55,787 nt of DNA from Candidatus Poseidoniales archaeon (GTDB lineage: Archaea > Thermoplasmatota > Poseidoniia > Poseidoniales > Thalassarchaeaceae): NCBI GenBank assembly GCA_028283505.1, contig JAPOFX010000009.1:1-55787 (forward strand), read 5' to 3'. Below are positions 1 through 7,893 of this stretch, in pieces. The notes under the pieces are model-generated. The model did no database searches. It saw only the letters and a program-made list of their open reading frames with translations, and was not told the DNA's origin. The position numbers and the translations under genes were made by a program. Each line of letters begins with the position of its first letter. The first letter of the stretch is position 1.

Positions 1-258
1 GCCACCATACCTCTGAGCGTAGGGGTCCATTCCCTCGATCAAACTGCTTCCGCCCAGTACGTCTCCTTCCCCAGCCCCTATCCCGAGCTCCTCAGCCATC
101 TCCGATGACCACAGCCTGAGGACGGGCTCTGGGACGGGAGTGGGATCGACCCTTGACCAACAGGCCCCGGGAACCTGCCTCGATGTGCCTCCTTTCTCGG
201 CATCGCCTGGGGTCTGGTCGGTAAACCGACTTACCCAATTGAGTGAACTCAGCGTCAT
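1..258 (-). CDS. selO: SelO-family protein adenylyltransferase, N-terminal 86 codons (runs off the left edge)
   Basis: This is the 5' end of a gene read leftward from an ATG at 256-258 with no stop before base 1. The translation shows the N-terminal signature of the SelO/YdiU (UPF0061) family: a 'RQVPGACWSRVDPTPVPEP' block near residues 29-47 and 'GMDPYAQRYGG' at the window edge, where family members continue HQFG. SelO proteins have a protein-kinase-like fold with flipped ATP and transfer AMP to protein hydroxyl side chains; they are linked to redox stress. Only the part before the nucleotide-binding core is visible, so catalytic residues cannot be checked. The family call is good; the activity is inferred from the family. 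Confidence 0.85.
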   Translation of the reverse strand, partial: MTLSSLNWVSRFTDQTPGDAEKGGTSRQVPGACWSRVDPTPVPEPVLRLWSSEMAEELGIGAGEGDVLGGSSLIEGMDPYAQRYGG

Positions 259-332
259 GGCCCGTATCCCTCTGAAATCCCGTACTATTCAAGAATTGTT
301 TTCCGAACTATGATTATCAATAGCGTGCAGAG

Positions 333-487
333 TGGTGCCGGGAGCGGGACTTGAACCCGCGACCTTCGGATGTCTCAGACAATCTTCAGTTAGGCTGTTG
401 CGCTCATCGACTAGCTCCAGAGGGGCTGTGCCCCCCGCAGAAAGTTACCCTATGAGTCCGACGCGCTACCAACTACGCCACCCCGGC
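333..487 (-). tRNA. tRNA-Met (CAT), elongator type, with intron
   Basis: On the minus strand the acceptor stem starts GCCGGGG at 487 and pairs with the 3' strand ending at discriminator A336. CCA is encoded at 335-333. The 5' exon is 37 nt (451-487) and ends in the loop CTCATA; the 3' exon starts with A38 at 371. The anticodon stem is TCGGA/TCCGA and the T arm is intact. The CAT anticodon with a G1-C72 pair and a 37/38 intron matches archaeal elongator tRNA-Met rather than the initiator. A CAT-anticodon tRNA-Ile (lysidine/agmatidine type) is the alternative. Confidence 0.93.
372..450 (-). other. 79-nt tRNA intron between positions 37 and 38
   Basis: The exon-intron junctions form a canonical bulge-helix-bulge. 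Exon CTCA pairs with intron TGAG (4 bp). The 5' bulge is TAG, cut TA/G, and the 3' bulge is ACA, cut AC/A. The flanking intron helix starts G-C, G-U, U-G, A-U, A-U. It should be removed by the archaeal splicing endonuclease. The intron interior contains a GGGGG/CCCC-type hairpin. Confidence 0.9.
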
Positions 488-594
488 GACACTCGGGGGA
501 CTAGCACCGTCCATTTGAGCGTTAGCGTCCTCGACAGAGTGTCTCGCACCCACAGGGTTGATGTGGTGAGCACCTCCGAGAGGGGGCGATAGCC

Positions 595-1506
595 ATGGTG
601 GACGTGGACACCGCGATGCGTGCGAGCGCCTTCGACAAGCGCAAGAGGGGGCGTGGCGGGCCCGGGGACAAGGAGGAGTCCAAGAGCCGTGAACTGGAGC
701 CTTTCAAGCCCGATGAGCACGCTGTGAAGGAGGTGGCAGACGCCTACTCGATGTGGCTGGTCATAATCTATGGGTTGAGTGTGGCACTGTTCATGCGATA
801 CGTGTTCATGCCCACAACGACCGAGCCCAGCAGAATCCATTGGGTGCTCCCCGTCTCCCTTGCCGCGACTGTCCCGTCACTGCACAAGCTGGTACTGCCG
901 TCTAGGATTGTAGAGCTGTACACAGGTGGGAACTGGTTCAGGGCGTGCTTCCTCTTCGTCTTCACTTGGCTGGCCCTGACTTTCGTCCTCTCGAACCCGC
1001 CTCTGAGCGACATCGCTCCCCCAACTACATCCAACGGAATCGACATTCAGGAGTCGGACGGAATCATAGACTCAAGCTGGAGAGGTGGTGAATACAACCT
1101 TGAGATTGATCGAGACGAGGTCCATGTGGTGATGGGGCTAGGAGTTGCGGACAACATCGACGCCGAGACCGCTCAGGTCCTGATTACACTGACTCACAAG
1201 GGAAGTACGTTGATCCTCGCAAACGACACCGCGGGTAATTTGACAGAAGCCATGCAAACCTTCGACGAGCAGGACCAGGGGGATTGGCTCAGGGGTAACG
1301 AGACCACTATCACCAGAAAGACGAATCTTGGGCCTAAGGTCTCCAACAGGGCCGAGGATGTCTCCTTGGCATGGGATCTGGGCCTACTTGGCCCTGGGAC
1401 CTATGACCTACACATCGAGATGAGCGAGTCTAGGGACAACATGGGGCCATGGGAATTAAACAAGTGGACTGCGGACTGGAAGATTAAGATCAGTCAGACA
1501 GGATAG
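595..1506 (+). CDS. Membrane protein of unknown function with C-terminal extracytoplasmic-type domain
   Basis: 303 residues starting at ATG 595. The first 45 residues are charged (a run of Lys/Arg and Glu near residues 15-35). Three hydrophobic segments follow at roughly residues 58-75, 80-100 and 118-137. The remaining ~165 residues are polar and acidic with beta-like periodicity, and contain several N-x-T/S sequons, consistent with a domain outside the membrane. I do not recognise the family. It is followed 63 bases later by another membrane protein on the same strand, which has its own TATA-like element, so they may be separate transcripts. Confidence 0.7.
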   Translation: MVDVDTAMRASAFDKRKRGRGGPGDKEESKSRELEPFKPDEHAVKEVADAYSMWLVIIYGLSVALFMRYVFMPTTTEPSRIHWVLPVSLAATVPSLHKLVLPSRIVELYTGGNWFRACFLFVFTWLALTFVLSNPPLSDIAPPTTSNGIDIQESDGIIDSSWRGGEYNLEIDRDEVHVVMGLGVADNIDAETAQVLITLTHKGSTLILANDTAGNLTEAMQTFDEQDQGDWLRGNETTITRKTNLGPKVSNRAEDVSLAWDLGLLGPGTYDLHIEMSESRDNMGPWELNKWTADWKIKISQTG

Positions 1507-1539
1507 TGGCTGATTTTCGGGCCTACTTCCAAACAGCAC

Positions 1540-1548
1540 ATAATATAC
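1540..1548 (+). promoter_or_regulatory. TATA-like element upstream of the 1570 gene
   Basis: An ATAATATAC stretch lies about 26 nt before the ATG at 1570. That spacing would put transcription initiation at or next to the start codon, the arrangement of leaderless archaeal messages. Positional inference only. Confidence 0.45.
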
Positions 1549-1569
1549 TCCAACAAAATCGGGTACAAC

Positions 1570-2073
1570 ATGTCAAGATACGCCATCGCAGGTTTCAACA
1601 TGCCCCAATTGTCAATAATGACAGGCGGAATGTTGGCAACCCTAGGAATAGCCTTTTTTGCCGCAACCGACTATGTGACCGCCCTGTTCCCACTTCTTTT
1701 CGGCGCTTTCATCGCCGGCGCGGGAGGTGTCTCCATCGCAAAACCTTCATTGAACGCCGCATCAATGCACTTCGCCTTCCTGATGTCGTCGATATCGGTG
1801 CTACTCGGTCTGGGAACCGCACTTACAGGAAGCTGGGTGACCACCACTTCCCTCATTGAACAGGCCATGATGTCGGTCATCGGGGCTGGGCACATTGCCG
1901 CTGGATATGGTGCGTACTTGTACGGAAAGCCCAGCTCAGACAACGATGTTCAAACCTGTGGTACCTCGCCTGTGATTGACACTAACCCCGAGCCAACTAG
2001 GATATCGGACATCATAGGAACTCCTGAGGAGAGAATCACTCCTGCTGCCGTCTTCGCCATAGTGACTGACTAG
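1570..2073 (+). CDS. Small multi-pass membrane protein, function unknown
   Basis: 167 residues. Hydrophobic segments occur at about residues 15-33, 36-56, 65-85 and 95-117, giving four likely membrane passes. A polar tail of ~50 residues follows, containing Thr/Pro-rich sequence. Gly- and Ala-rich helices suggest tight packing. No family is recognised. The stop codon at 2071-2073 abuts the stop of the convergent rfcS gene, so there is no intergenic space between them. Confidence 0.65.
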   Translation: MSRYAIAGFNMPQLSIMTGGMLATLGIAFFAATDYVTALFPLLFGAFIAGAGGVSIAKPSLNAASMHFAFLMSSISVLLGLGTALTGSWVTTTSLIEQAMMSVIGAGHIAAGYGAYLYGKPSSDNDVQTCGTSPVIDTNPEPTRISDIIGTPEERITPAAVFAIVTD

Positions 2074-3042
2074 CTAGCTTTTCATCTCTGGAGAAAGCAG
2101 AGTGCAAAGCCTGGCCGTCATCGCGTCCAGCTGCAAAGCCTCGCCACCTCCCTCGACCATCCTGAAGTCTGCTTCTGCCATGGTCTGAGTGACCGAAAGC
2201 TTCTGTCCCTCTGTTAGGAAGGGGACGTCTCCCAACCCGCGGTGAAGCTGGTTTACCAGGTCGGTACCAGCTAGGCCGAAGCGATCCAACAGCTCCCTCA
2301 GCCTCCTTCTAGCTGGTTGGAACCCATCCTCCCTACAGGCCAAAAAGAAGCGATGAAGCTCCTCGGGAGGGGCCGTGGCGGTTGTCTCATAGACAATCTC
2401 CCTTGAGACGTGCTCATCCATCGAAGCCGCAACCTGAAGGGAGGTTATCGCCTTCCTGAGATCTCCCAGGCTGACGTGAACGATTGCGTCGGCAGCGTCC
2501 TCGTCGAGATTTATTCCCTCGCCCTCTGCCACGGACACCACCATTGACCTGACTTGATCGTCGGCCAGTGGCCTGAACCTGAAGACGGCGCATCGCGATT
2601 GTATTGGCTCAATGATCTTTGATGAGTAGTTACAGGAGAGGATGAACCTACATGTTTGGGCGTTTTGCTCCATTATCCTCCTGAGCGCGCCCTGTGCATC
2701 CGGTGTGAGTGCATCCGCCTCGTCAAGGAATATGACCTTGAACGTCGTACCGGGAACTGGAGCGGTCCTGGCAAACTGCTTGACTTTGGTCCTGATTGAC
2801 TCCAGCTTCCTCTCATCGCTTGCATTCATCTCAAGCAGATTCCTGCGGTAGTCATCCCCGAATACGTCCCTTGCCAATGCGATCGCGGCAGTGGTCTTTC
2901 CAGTTCCAGGAGGGCCTGCGAACATCAGATGAGGGAATGAGCGCTTCTCAGCATAGGCCTTCAGTCGGTCAACGACCTGTTTCTGGCCCTTGATATCATC
3001 GACTGTACGGGGACGGTGCCTCTCTACCCACAGCTCGCTCAT
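2074..3042 (-). CDS. rfcS: Replication factor C small subunit (clamp loader ATPase)
   Basis: 322 residues, the usual archaeal RfcS length. AAA+ motifs are in order: Walker A GPPGTGKT (43-50), Walker B FLDEAD (105-110), sensor-1 SCN near 136-138, and the SRC arginine-finger motif (149-151). RfcS forms the pentameric loader with one large subunit and opens PCNA onto primed DNA. The large subunit is not in this window, but PCNA is (24726-25475). ATG start at 3042; the gene ends directly against the convergent membrane-protein gene. Confidence 0.97.
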   Translation of the reverse strand: MSELWVERHRPRTVDDIKGQKQVVDRLKAYAEKRSFPHLMFAGPPGTGKTTAAIALARDVFGDDYRRNLLEMNASDERKLESIRTKVKQFARTAPVPGTTFKVIFLDEADALTPDAQGALRRIMEQNAQTCRFILSCNYSSKIIEPIQSRCAVFRFRPLADDQVRSMVVSVAEGEGINLDEDAADAIVHVSLGDLRKAITSLQVAASMDEHVSREIVYETTATAPPEELHRFFLACREDGFQPARRRLRELLDRFGLAGTDLVNQLHRGLGDVPFLTEGQKLSVTQTMAEADFRMVEGGGEALQLDAMTARLCTLLSPEMKS

Positions 3043-3093
3043 GTTTACCGGACCCCACTAGTGGGCGGGCGTCCTTGAAGGTTGGGGGAGGCT

Positions 3094-3909
3094 CTAATAG
3101 CTCTCTTCCTCGCTGGGGAAGTCACCACTTCGGACATCTGTTATGTATTGCTTGACAGCCTTGTCAATCGTGTCTCCCAAATCTGCGTATCTCCTGAGAA
3201 AGCGTGGGGAGAAGTCCTTAGTTATGCCCAGCATGTCGTGAAGCACTAGCACCTGCCCATCACACTGGGGCCCAGCTCCGATGCCGATTGTTGGGATTTG
3301 CAGCTTCTCACTGACCATCTTGGCTAGTTCGGCCGGGATTTTCTCCAACACGACTGCGAAGCATCCTGCATCCTGCAAAGCGAGCGCATCTGAGATTAGC
3401 CTCTCTGCCTCTTCGCCCTCCTTGGCCCTCACTCCGTAGGTGCCGAACTTGTAGATTGACTGAGGCGTAAGTCCCAAGTGCCCCATGACTGGTATGCCCG
3501 CCGTGAGAATTCTCTTGATTGAGTCAGTAATCTCTACTCCTCCCTCAAGCTTTACCGCGTGACCAGCTGATTCTTTCATAATTCTGATAGCGCTCTTGAG
3601 GGCGAGCTTTGTGTCCCCTTGGTAAGTCCCGAACGGCATGTCGACTACGACGAGTGCCCTCTCTACTCCGTTTACGACGCATTGAGCATGGTATATCATG
3701 TGATCCAAGGTGATGGGCACCGTCGTATCGTTCCCTGCCATCACATTGGATGCAGAGTCCCCTACGAGAATGACATCGATCCCTGCTCCATCAACAAGCC
3801 TAGTTAGGGAGTAATCGTAGGAAGTCAGCATGGTGATATTTTCCCCTGCCTTCTTCATCTCCTGGAGGGTATGAGTAGTTACTTTCTTCGCACGTCCAGC
3901 TATCGCCAT
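3094..3909 (-). CDS. panB: 3-methyl-2-oxobutanoate hydroxymethyltransferase (ketopantoate synthesis)
   Basis: 271 residues from ATG 3909; an upstream in-frame TTG at 3942 would add 11 residues without family similarity, so I prefer the ATG preceded by GGTGAG. PanB transfers a hydroxymethyl group from 5,10-methylene-tetrahydrofolate (or an archaeal pterin) to 2-oxoisovalerate, the first committed step to pantothenate and CoA. Visible family motifs: VGDSASN (near 50), DMPFGTY (90-96), KLEGG (120-124), GHLGLTPQ (143-150) and the catalytic Glu region LEKIP (188-192). The last two CoA steps are encoded elsewhere in the window by a fused gene (42744-43799). Confidence 0.96.
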   Translation of the reverse strand: MAIAGRAKKVTTHTLQEMKKAGENITMLTSYDYSLTRLVDGAGIDVILVGDSASNVMAGNDTTVPITLDHMIYHAQCVVNGVERALVVVDMPFGTYQGDTKLALKSAIRIMKESAGHAVKLEGGVEITDSIKRILTAGIPVMGHLGLTPQSIYKFGTYGVRAKEGEEAERLISDALALQDAGCFAVVLEKIPAELAKMVSEKLQIPTIGIGAGPQCDGQVLVLHDMLGITKDFSPRFLRRYADLGDTIDKAVKQYITDVRSGDFPSEEESY

Positions 3910-3969
3910 TGGCTCACCCGGGTTATAACGAGAGGAGTTCAAGTCTTCAATTGCACGCCTGAGCCGAAA

Positions 3970-5667
3970 TCACTCGGACTCAGAAATATCACCGAAAAGA
4001 TTGTCCTCATCGATGCCAAATAGGAACTCGTCTAGGTCTATTATTCCGTTACCGTCCAAGTCTATCTCATGGAACAGGTCCCTGACAACAGACCTGTCCA
4101 TGTGAGGAGAGATGATGCTCATCGCGTGGACGAACTCGCCTTCTGTCATCTGTTCGGAGTATCTCTCCTTCGTGCCAGCAACGCTGTGGAAAACCAGCCA
4201 TCTCTTCTCACGCTCTGCCTGAGTCGGGTTTGTGATCTCAGTACGAACCGTCCTCCAGGGAGTCAGCACCGGACGGACTCTTTCCTTGCCGTACAGGAAG
4301 TAAATTAGGACCCCGACCGTACAGCAAGCCAGACCACCTATGACAGCGGTCATTCCCATAACATAGAGGAGAAGCGCCCCGCTCAGTATTCCGAAAATCT
4401 GAATGAACGGATACATCGGAGACTTCCACTCGGGGCGGTACCAAGTGTGAGTTTCGGAAGCCCTTCTTAGTACTATCACTGAGGCATTGATGGTCATGAA
4501 TATCATGATTTTGAACCCGGACGCGAGTTTCGCTATCTCCTCGACTGGCAGGAGTGTGATGGCAAGGGCCATCGACACACTCGTACCCACAATGGCAAGG
4601 TGTGGAGTCTGGTATCTAGGGTGGACCTTCTCTAGTGATTCTGGGAGTAGGTTATCTCTTGCCATGGCGAATGGGAACCTAGACGTTGCCATCAGGGAAG
4701 CAAGCGCTAAGGAGGTCAGGACGGTGACTGCGAAAACCGCTGAGACGGTACCCGCCGTCGATCCCCCTACCACCTCCGCAAATACGTACACGGGGTCTTC
4801 CCTCGCCTTGCCTGTGTCGGTGTCAAGGTATCCAGAGGGATCCACTGCTGATACCAATACTATCGTCACCATGACGTAAAGGACGCAGGCAATCAGCAGG
4901 GACAGAATCATCCCGTACGGAATGTTCTTACTTGGATCCTTTATTTCCCCTCCGACAGCCGCTATCTTCGTCACTCCAGCGTATGCCACGAAGACGAATG
5001 CAGTGGCATGGGCAACATCCTCCCATCCAGCGCCGTAAGCACCGTTCCCGAAGGCAGCTCCCCAGTTCATTGGCAGGGTGAAGATGGACCAGATGCATAG
5101 AATCGCTATGAATGACACCATCAGAGCCACTATTGGAGTCTGTATCTTCTTGATCTTGTTCACGCCTAGTATGTTGATGATCGTGATGAGAGCCAGCAAG
5201 ATCAGGGCGGCTATCTCGATATCGATAGTTATGCCAATAAGCTCCTCAAGAGCCCAAATATATGCCTTGAATCCAACAAGTGCGACGACTGTCTTCAGCA
5301 TCGAAGCACCCCAAAGTCCAGCACCTGCGATCGTCCCCACTAGCGGACCGAAGGTTCTCTCGATGTACACGTATGAGCCCCCGGATGATGGCATCGCAGT
5401 TGACAGCTCTCCCTTGGAGACCGCTGCCGGAAGTATGGCTAGTGCGGCAAGCATGTATGCGAGCCATATTCCCGATACTGGGACGGTCCCGCCCCCCATA
5501 TCGACCATAACCAACGCAGGTAGAACGAAAAGCCCTGTTCCAAGCATGGCAGATAGTGAAATTATCACGACTGAGAACATCCCTAGCTTCCTCTCCAGAG
5601 TGTCTGAAAGGCCCTCAGTGCGCCTGTAGGAGAAGTCGATTAGGTCCCCTGCAGTGTTACTCGCCAT
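3970..5667 (-). CDS. APC-superfamily amino-acid permease with C-terminal EF-hand
   Basis: 565 residues from ATG 5667; the frame stays open to a GTG at 5799, but that would overlap the divergent FKBP gene and add low-quality sequence. The N-terminal ~480 residues hold about 12 hydrophobic segments with an APC-type first helix containing SAMLGTGLFVLPAL, so it is a secondary transporter for amino acids or related amines. After the last helix comes a soluble tail of ~75 residues ending in a textbook EF-hand loop DLDGNGIIDLDE (536-547), with Asp/Asp/Asn/Asp/Glu at positions 1, 3, 5, 9 and 12. A weaker helix-rich segment before it may be a second, non-binding EF-hand. The tail suggests calcium sensing on the cytoplasmic side (inference). 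Confidence 0.9.
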   Translation of the reverse strand: MASNTAGDLIDFSYRRTEGLSDTLERKLGMFSVVIISLSAMLGTGLFVLPALVMVDMGGGTVPVSGIWLAYMLAALAILPAAVSKGELSTAMPSSGGSYVYIERTFGPLVGTIAGAGLWGASMLKTVVALVGFKAYIWALEELIGITIDIEIAALILLALITIINILGVNKIKKIQTPIVALMVSFIAILCIWSIFTLPMNWGAAFGNGAYGAGWEDVAHATAFVFVAYAGVTKIAAVGGEIKDPSKNIPYGMILSLLIACVLYVMVTIVLVSAVDPSGYLDTDTGKAREDPVYVFAEVVGGSTAGTVSAVFAVTVLTSLALASLMATSRFPFAMARDNLLPESLEKVHPRYQTPHLAIVGTSVSMALAITLLPVEEIAKLASGFKIMIFMTINASVIVLRRASETHTWYRPEWKSPMYPFIQIFGILSGALLLYVMGMTAVIGGLACCTVGVLIYFLYGKERVRPVLTPWRTVRTEITNPTQAEREKRWLVFHSVAGTKERYSEQMTEGEFVHAMSIISPHMDRSVVRDLFHEIDLDGNGIIDLDEFLFGIDEDNLFGDISESE

Positions 5668-5773
5668 GCACGATGGAGTGCCCGATGTTTGTTGAACATT
5701 ACCACGACCAGTACCTCTACTGAGGGAGACAGGAACCCACAGAGTTAGAAAGGGGCGCATATTCCAGAACACC

Positions 5774-6256
5774 ATGACCAACAAGATAGAGCAGAGCACA
5801 ATCGCATCGGTTCACTATACAGGCACGTTCATCGACGGCGAGGTTTTCGATTCTAGCGAGGGCAAGGCGCCTCTTTCCTTCGAGGTCGGCAAAGGGCAGA
5901 TGATCTCTGGTTTTGAGCAGGAGATGCTAGGTGCCGAGATCGGTGAGAAGAGGGAGTTCACTCTGACTCCAGATAGGGCCTACGGGGAGAGGGACGAGGA
6001 TGCCATTCAGAAGGTCCCCCGAAGCCAGTTCCCAGAGGAGATGGCAATTGAGGTCGGGATGGTCCTAGGGGCCCAAAGCGAAATGGGGCCGATCCAGTTC
6101 TCGGTCGCATCTATCGAAGATGACTCAGTTACTGTCGATTTCAACCACCAAATGGCCGGAAAGACTCTGAATTTCAGCGTGGAGGTAGTTGATGTTCGCA
6201 AAGCCCCAGAGCAGAAGGACATGGACAACTGTGGTCCCGGCTGTGGCTGTGCCTGA
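5774..6256 (+). CDS. slyD: FKBP-type peptidyl-prolyl isomerase, SlyD-like, Cys-rich tail
   Basis: 160 residues. The N-terminal FKBP half-domain is typical of SlyD: SVHYTGTFIDGEVFDSS (10-26), then GQMISGFEQEMLGAEIGEK (about 44-62). An insert-in-flap (IF) chaperone domain follows, then FNHQMAGKTL, which closes the FKBP fold. The C-terminus is CGPGCGCA, three cysteines suited to metal binding, recalling the metal-binding tail of SlyD. It catalyses cis-trans prolyl isomerisation and acts as a chaperone in the cytoplasm. It is the first of two tandem paralogues, 52 bases apart, and shares a 56-nt identical run with the second. Confidence 0.95.
   Translation: MTNKIEQSTIASVHYTGTFIDGEVFDSSEGKAPLSFEVGKGQMISGFEQEMLGAEIGEKREFTLTPDRAYGERDEDAIQKVPRSQFPEEMAIEVGMVLGAQSEMGPIQFSVASIEDDSVTVDFNHQMAGKTLNFSVEVVDVRKAPEQKDMDNCGPGCGCA
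5915..5970 (+). repeat. 56-nt exact repeat, copy 1 (in FKBP gene 1)
   Basis: Bases 5915-5970 are identical to 6450-6505 in the neighbouring paralogue, while sequence on both sides differs at many synonymous and non-synonymous positions. It encodes the FKBP segment from FEQEMLG to the TLTP motif. Confidence 0.95.
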
Positions 6257-6308
6257 TTGGTGGATTGCCCACCCACAGGGTTAGAAGCCAACGCCACGTG
6301 GTTGCCTT

Positions 6309-6797
6309 ATGAGTTACAAAGTTGAGGTTAACAAGGTCGTTTCAGTGCACTACACTGGATCCTACACTGATGGCGAGGTGTTCGATACTAGCGAGGGACG
6401 TGACCCCCTTTTGTTTTTAGTAGGGCATGGCCAGATGATTTCTGGGTTCGAGCAGGAGATGCTAGGTGCCGAGATCGGTGAGAAGAGGGAGTTCACTCTG
6501 ACTCCGGAGAAAGCATACGGAATGAGGGATGAGGGGGCGATTCAGAAGGTGCCCAAGAGCCAGTTCCCGGATGACATGCAGTTAGCGCCGGGTATGGTCT
6601 TGGGGGCGCAGAGCGACCGAGGACCAGTACAATTCTCTGTCGTCTCAGTTGATGGTGATGAGGTCACGGTCGACTTCAACCACCAGATGGCTGGAATGAC
6701 ACTAAGATTTAGTGTTGAGGTGGTGGGAATCAGGGAGGCCACTAGAGAGGAGTTGGCTCATGGGCACGCTCATGGCCCTGGCGGTATCAATCATTAG
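6309..6797 (+). CDS. FKBP-type peptidyl-prolyl isomerase, SlyD-like, His-rich tail
   Basis: 162 residues, a paralogue of the preceding gene with the same order: FKBP half (SVHYTGSYTDGEVFDTS), IF insert, and the closing FNHQMAGMTL strand. The tail differs: HGHAHGPGGINH, a His-rich metal-binding-type end in place of the Cys-rich one. The two copies could therefore differ in metal preference (for example nickel or copper handling), which is inference. The ATG at 6309 lies about 30 nt after a GGTTAGAAG element that is also present, slightly changed, before gene 1, so both may use a similar promoter. Confidence 0.95.
   Translation: MSYKVEVNKVVSVHYTGSYTDGEVFDTSEGRDPLLFLVGHGQMISGFEQEMLGAEIGEKREFTLTPEKAYGMRDEGAIQKVPKSQFPDDMQLAPGMVLGAQSDRGPVQFSVVSVDGDEVTVDFNHQMAGMTLRFSVEVVGIREATREELAHGHAHGPGGINH
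6450..6505 (+). repeat. 56-nt exact repeat, copy 2 (in FKBP gene 2)
   Basis: Identical to 5915-5970. The abrupt edges of identity inside otherwise diverged paralogues suggest gene conversion. Confidence 0.95.
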
Positions 6798-6836
6798 AAC
6801 TCCGAATCATTCTTTCATGGGGCCTCATCTGGCGTC

Positions 6837-7883
6837 ATGATGAGGGGCATGGCTGTTCTTGCGGCGATTCTCGTTCTATCGTCAATGCTCGGAGGGTGCT
6901 TGGGGACTGATCTCATCCCCTCCCTTACGGATGATTCACCCGATGAGGATCCCCTGAGGATGAATCACTTACAGATGAAAGGGACCCATAACTCATACCA
7001 TGTGGAGCCAATCTTCTCTCCGACCAGGGAGTACATGTATACACATCAAGAGCTCGGTGTGCAAGCCTCTGATCTAGGCGTGAGGCAGTTTGAGCTTGAC
7101 GTTTGGTGGGACGTTAGGGAGGGCCTCAGAGTCTATCACAACCAGTATGACTCTGGGACCACCTGCCCCACATTCCAAAGTTGTCTGGAGGCCCTCCTTC
7201 TCTGGTCACAGGAGAATAGTCAGCATCACCCGATCATGATTTGGGTTGAGCCAAAGGACTGGCTCGAGCAGGGTGCTGAGATCACGACCACAGTAGAGCT
7301 CACTGGCATTCTTCAGGAGATTGAGGATGAAATCACTCAATTTTGGCCAGCCAATCTGACTATAACCCCTGATGATGTACGTGGGAACGCGCTAAATCTA
7401 ACTGGGGCTGTTTTGGATGAGGGTTGGCCTCTGATGGATGAGTGTCGTGGAAAGGCTATGTTCGTACTTCTGGCAACAGGGGACATGAGGGATTTGTATA
7501 TGGATGAGAGACCGGGTTTGGTCGGAGCGAAGATGTTCCCGATGTTCACCTCCCAAGGCCAATACCCTGGGGAAGAGGTGATCTTCTCCCTCACCGATCC
7601 CATAACAGATGGGGAGGAGATAACCAGACTTGTAGAGGAGGGATTCATAGTTAGAACGAGAGCTGATAGCGGGGGGGTCGAGCCAGATAACAATGATACT
7701 ACTCGGTTTGAGGCTGCACTAGCCTCAGGTGCCCACACCATCGCGACCGACTACCCCGGACCTGTTGATGGAATGGAATACTGGATTGATATCCCTGAAG
7801 GGAATCCTAGTCGATGCAACCCAGTAGTAGCTCCCATTTGGTGCACCCCCTCGGAAATCGAGAATCTTGAAACCACTGTTTGA
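6837..7883 (+). CDS. Secreted lipoprotein with Ca2+-dependent PI-phospholipase C-like domain
   Basis: 348 residues. The N-terminus is a lipoprotein signal: hydrophobic residues 5-18, then a lipobox LGGC with Cys21 and an acidic linker. The mature domain opens with MKGTHNSYH (47-55), the catalytic-histidine motif of PI-PLC-like TIM barrels. It continues with GVRQFELDVWWD (81-92), whose Glu/Asp match metal-ligand positions, and a second histidine in VYHNQ (H101). This resembles the bacterial Ca2+-dependent PI-PLC subgroup. Such enzymes cleave phosphodiester lipids or glycerophosphodiesters; the substrate here is unknown, and archaeal ether lipids with inositol heads are one possibility. It is anchored outside the cell. 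Confidence 0.85.
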   Translation: MMRGMAVLAAILVLSSMLGGCLGTDLIPSLTDDSPDEDPLRMNHLQMKGTHNSYHVEPIFSPTREYMYTHQELGVQASDLGVRQFELDVWWDVREGLRVYHNQYDSGTTCPTFQSCLEALLLWSQENSQHHPIMIWVEPKDWLEQGAEITTTVELTGILQEIEDEITQFWPANLTITPDDVRGNALNLTGAVLDEGWPLMDECRGKAMFVLLATGDMRDLYMDERPGLVGAKMFPMFTSQGQYPGEEVIFSLTDPITDGEEITRLVEEGFIVRTRADSGGVEPDNNDTTRFEAALASGAHTIATDYPGPVDGMEYWIDIPEGNPSRCNPVVAPIWCTPSEIENLETTV

Positions 7884-7893
7884 TATAGGGGAT

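Noticed and set aside
332-592. Open frame across the tRNA-Met locus on the plus strand
   Set aside because: It is antisense to the tRNA and its intron; the RNA gene explains the sequence.
5078-5629. 183-residue open frame antisense to the permease
   Set aside because: Composition reflects the reverse complement of membrane-helix codons; the permease frame has clear family motifs.
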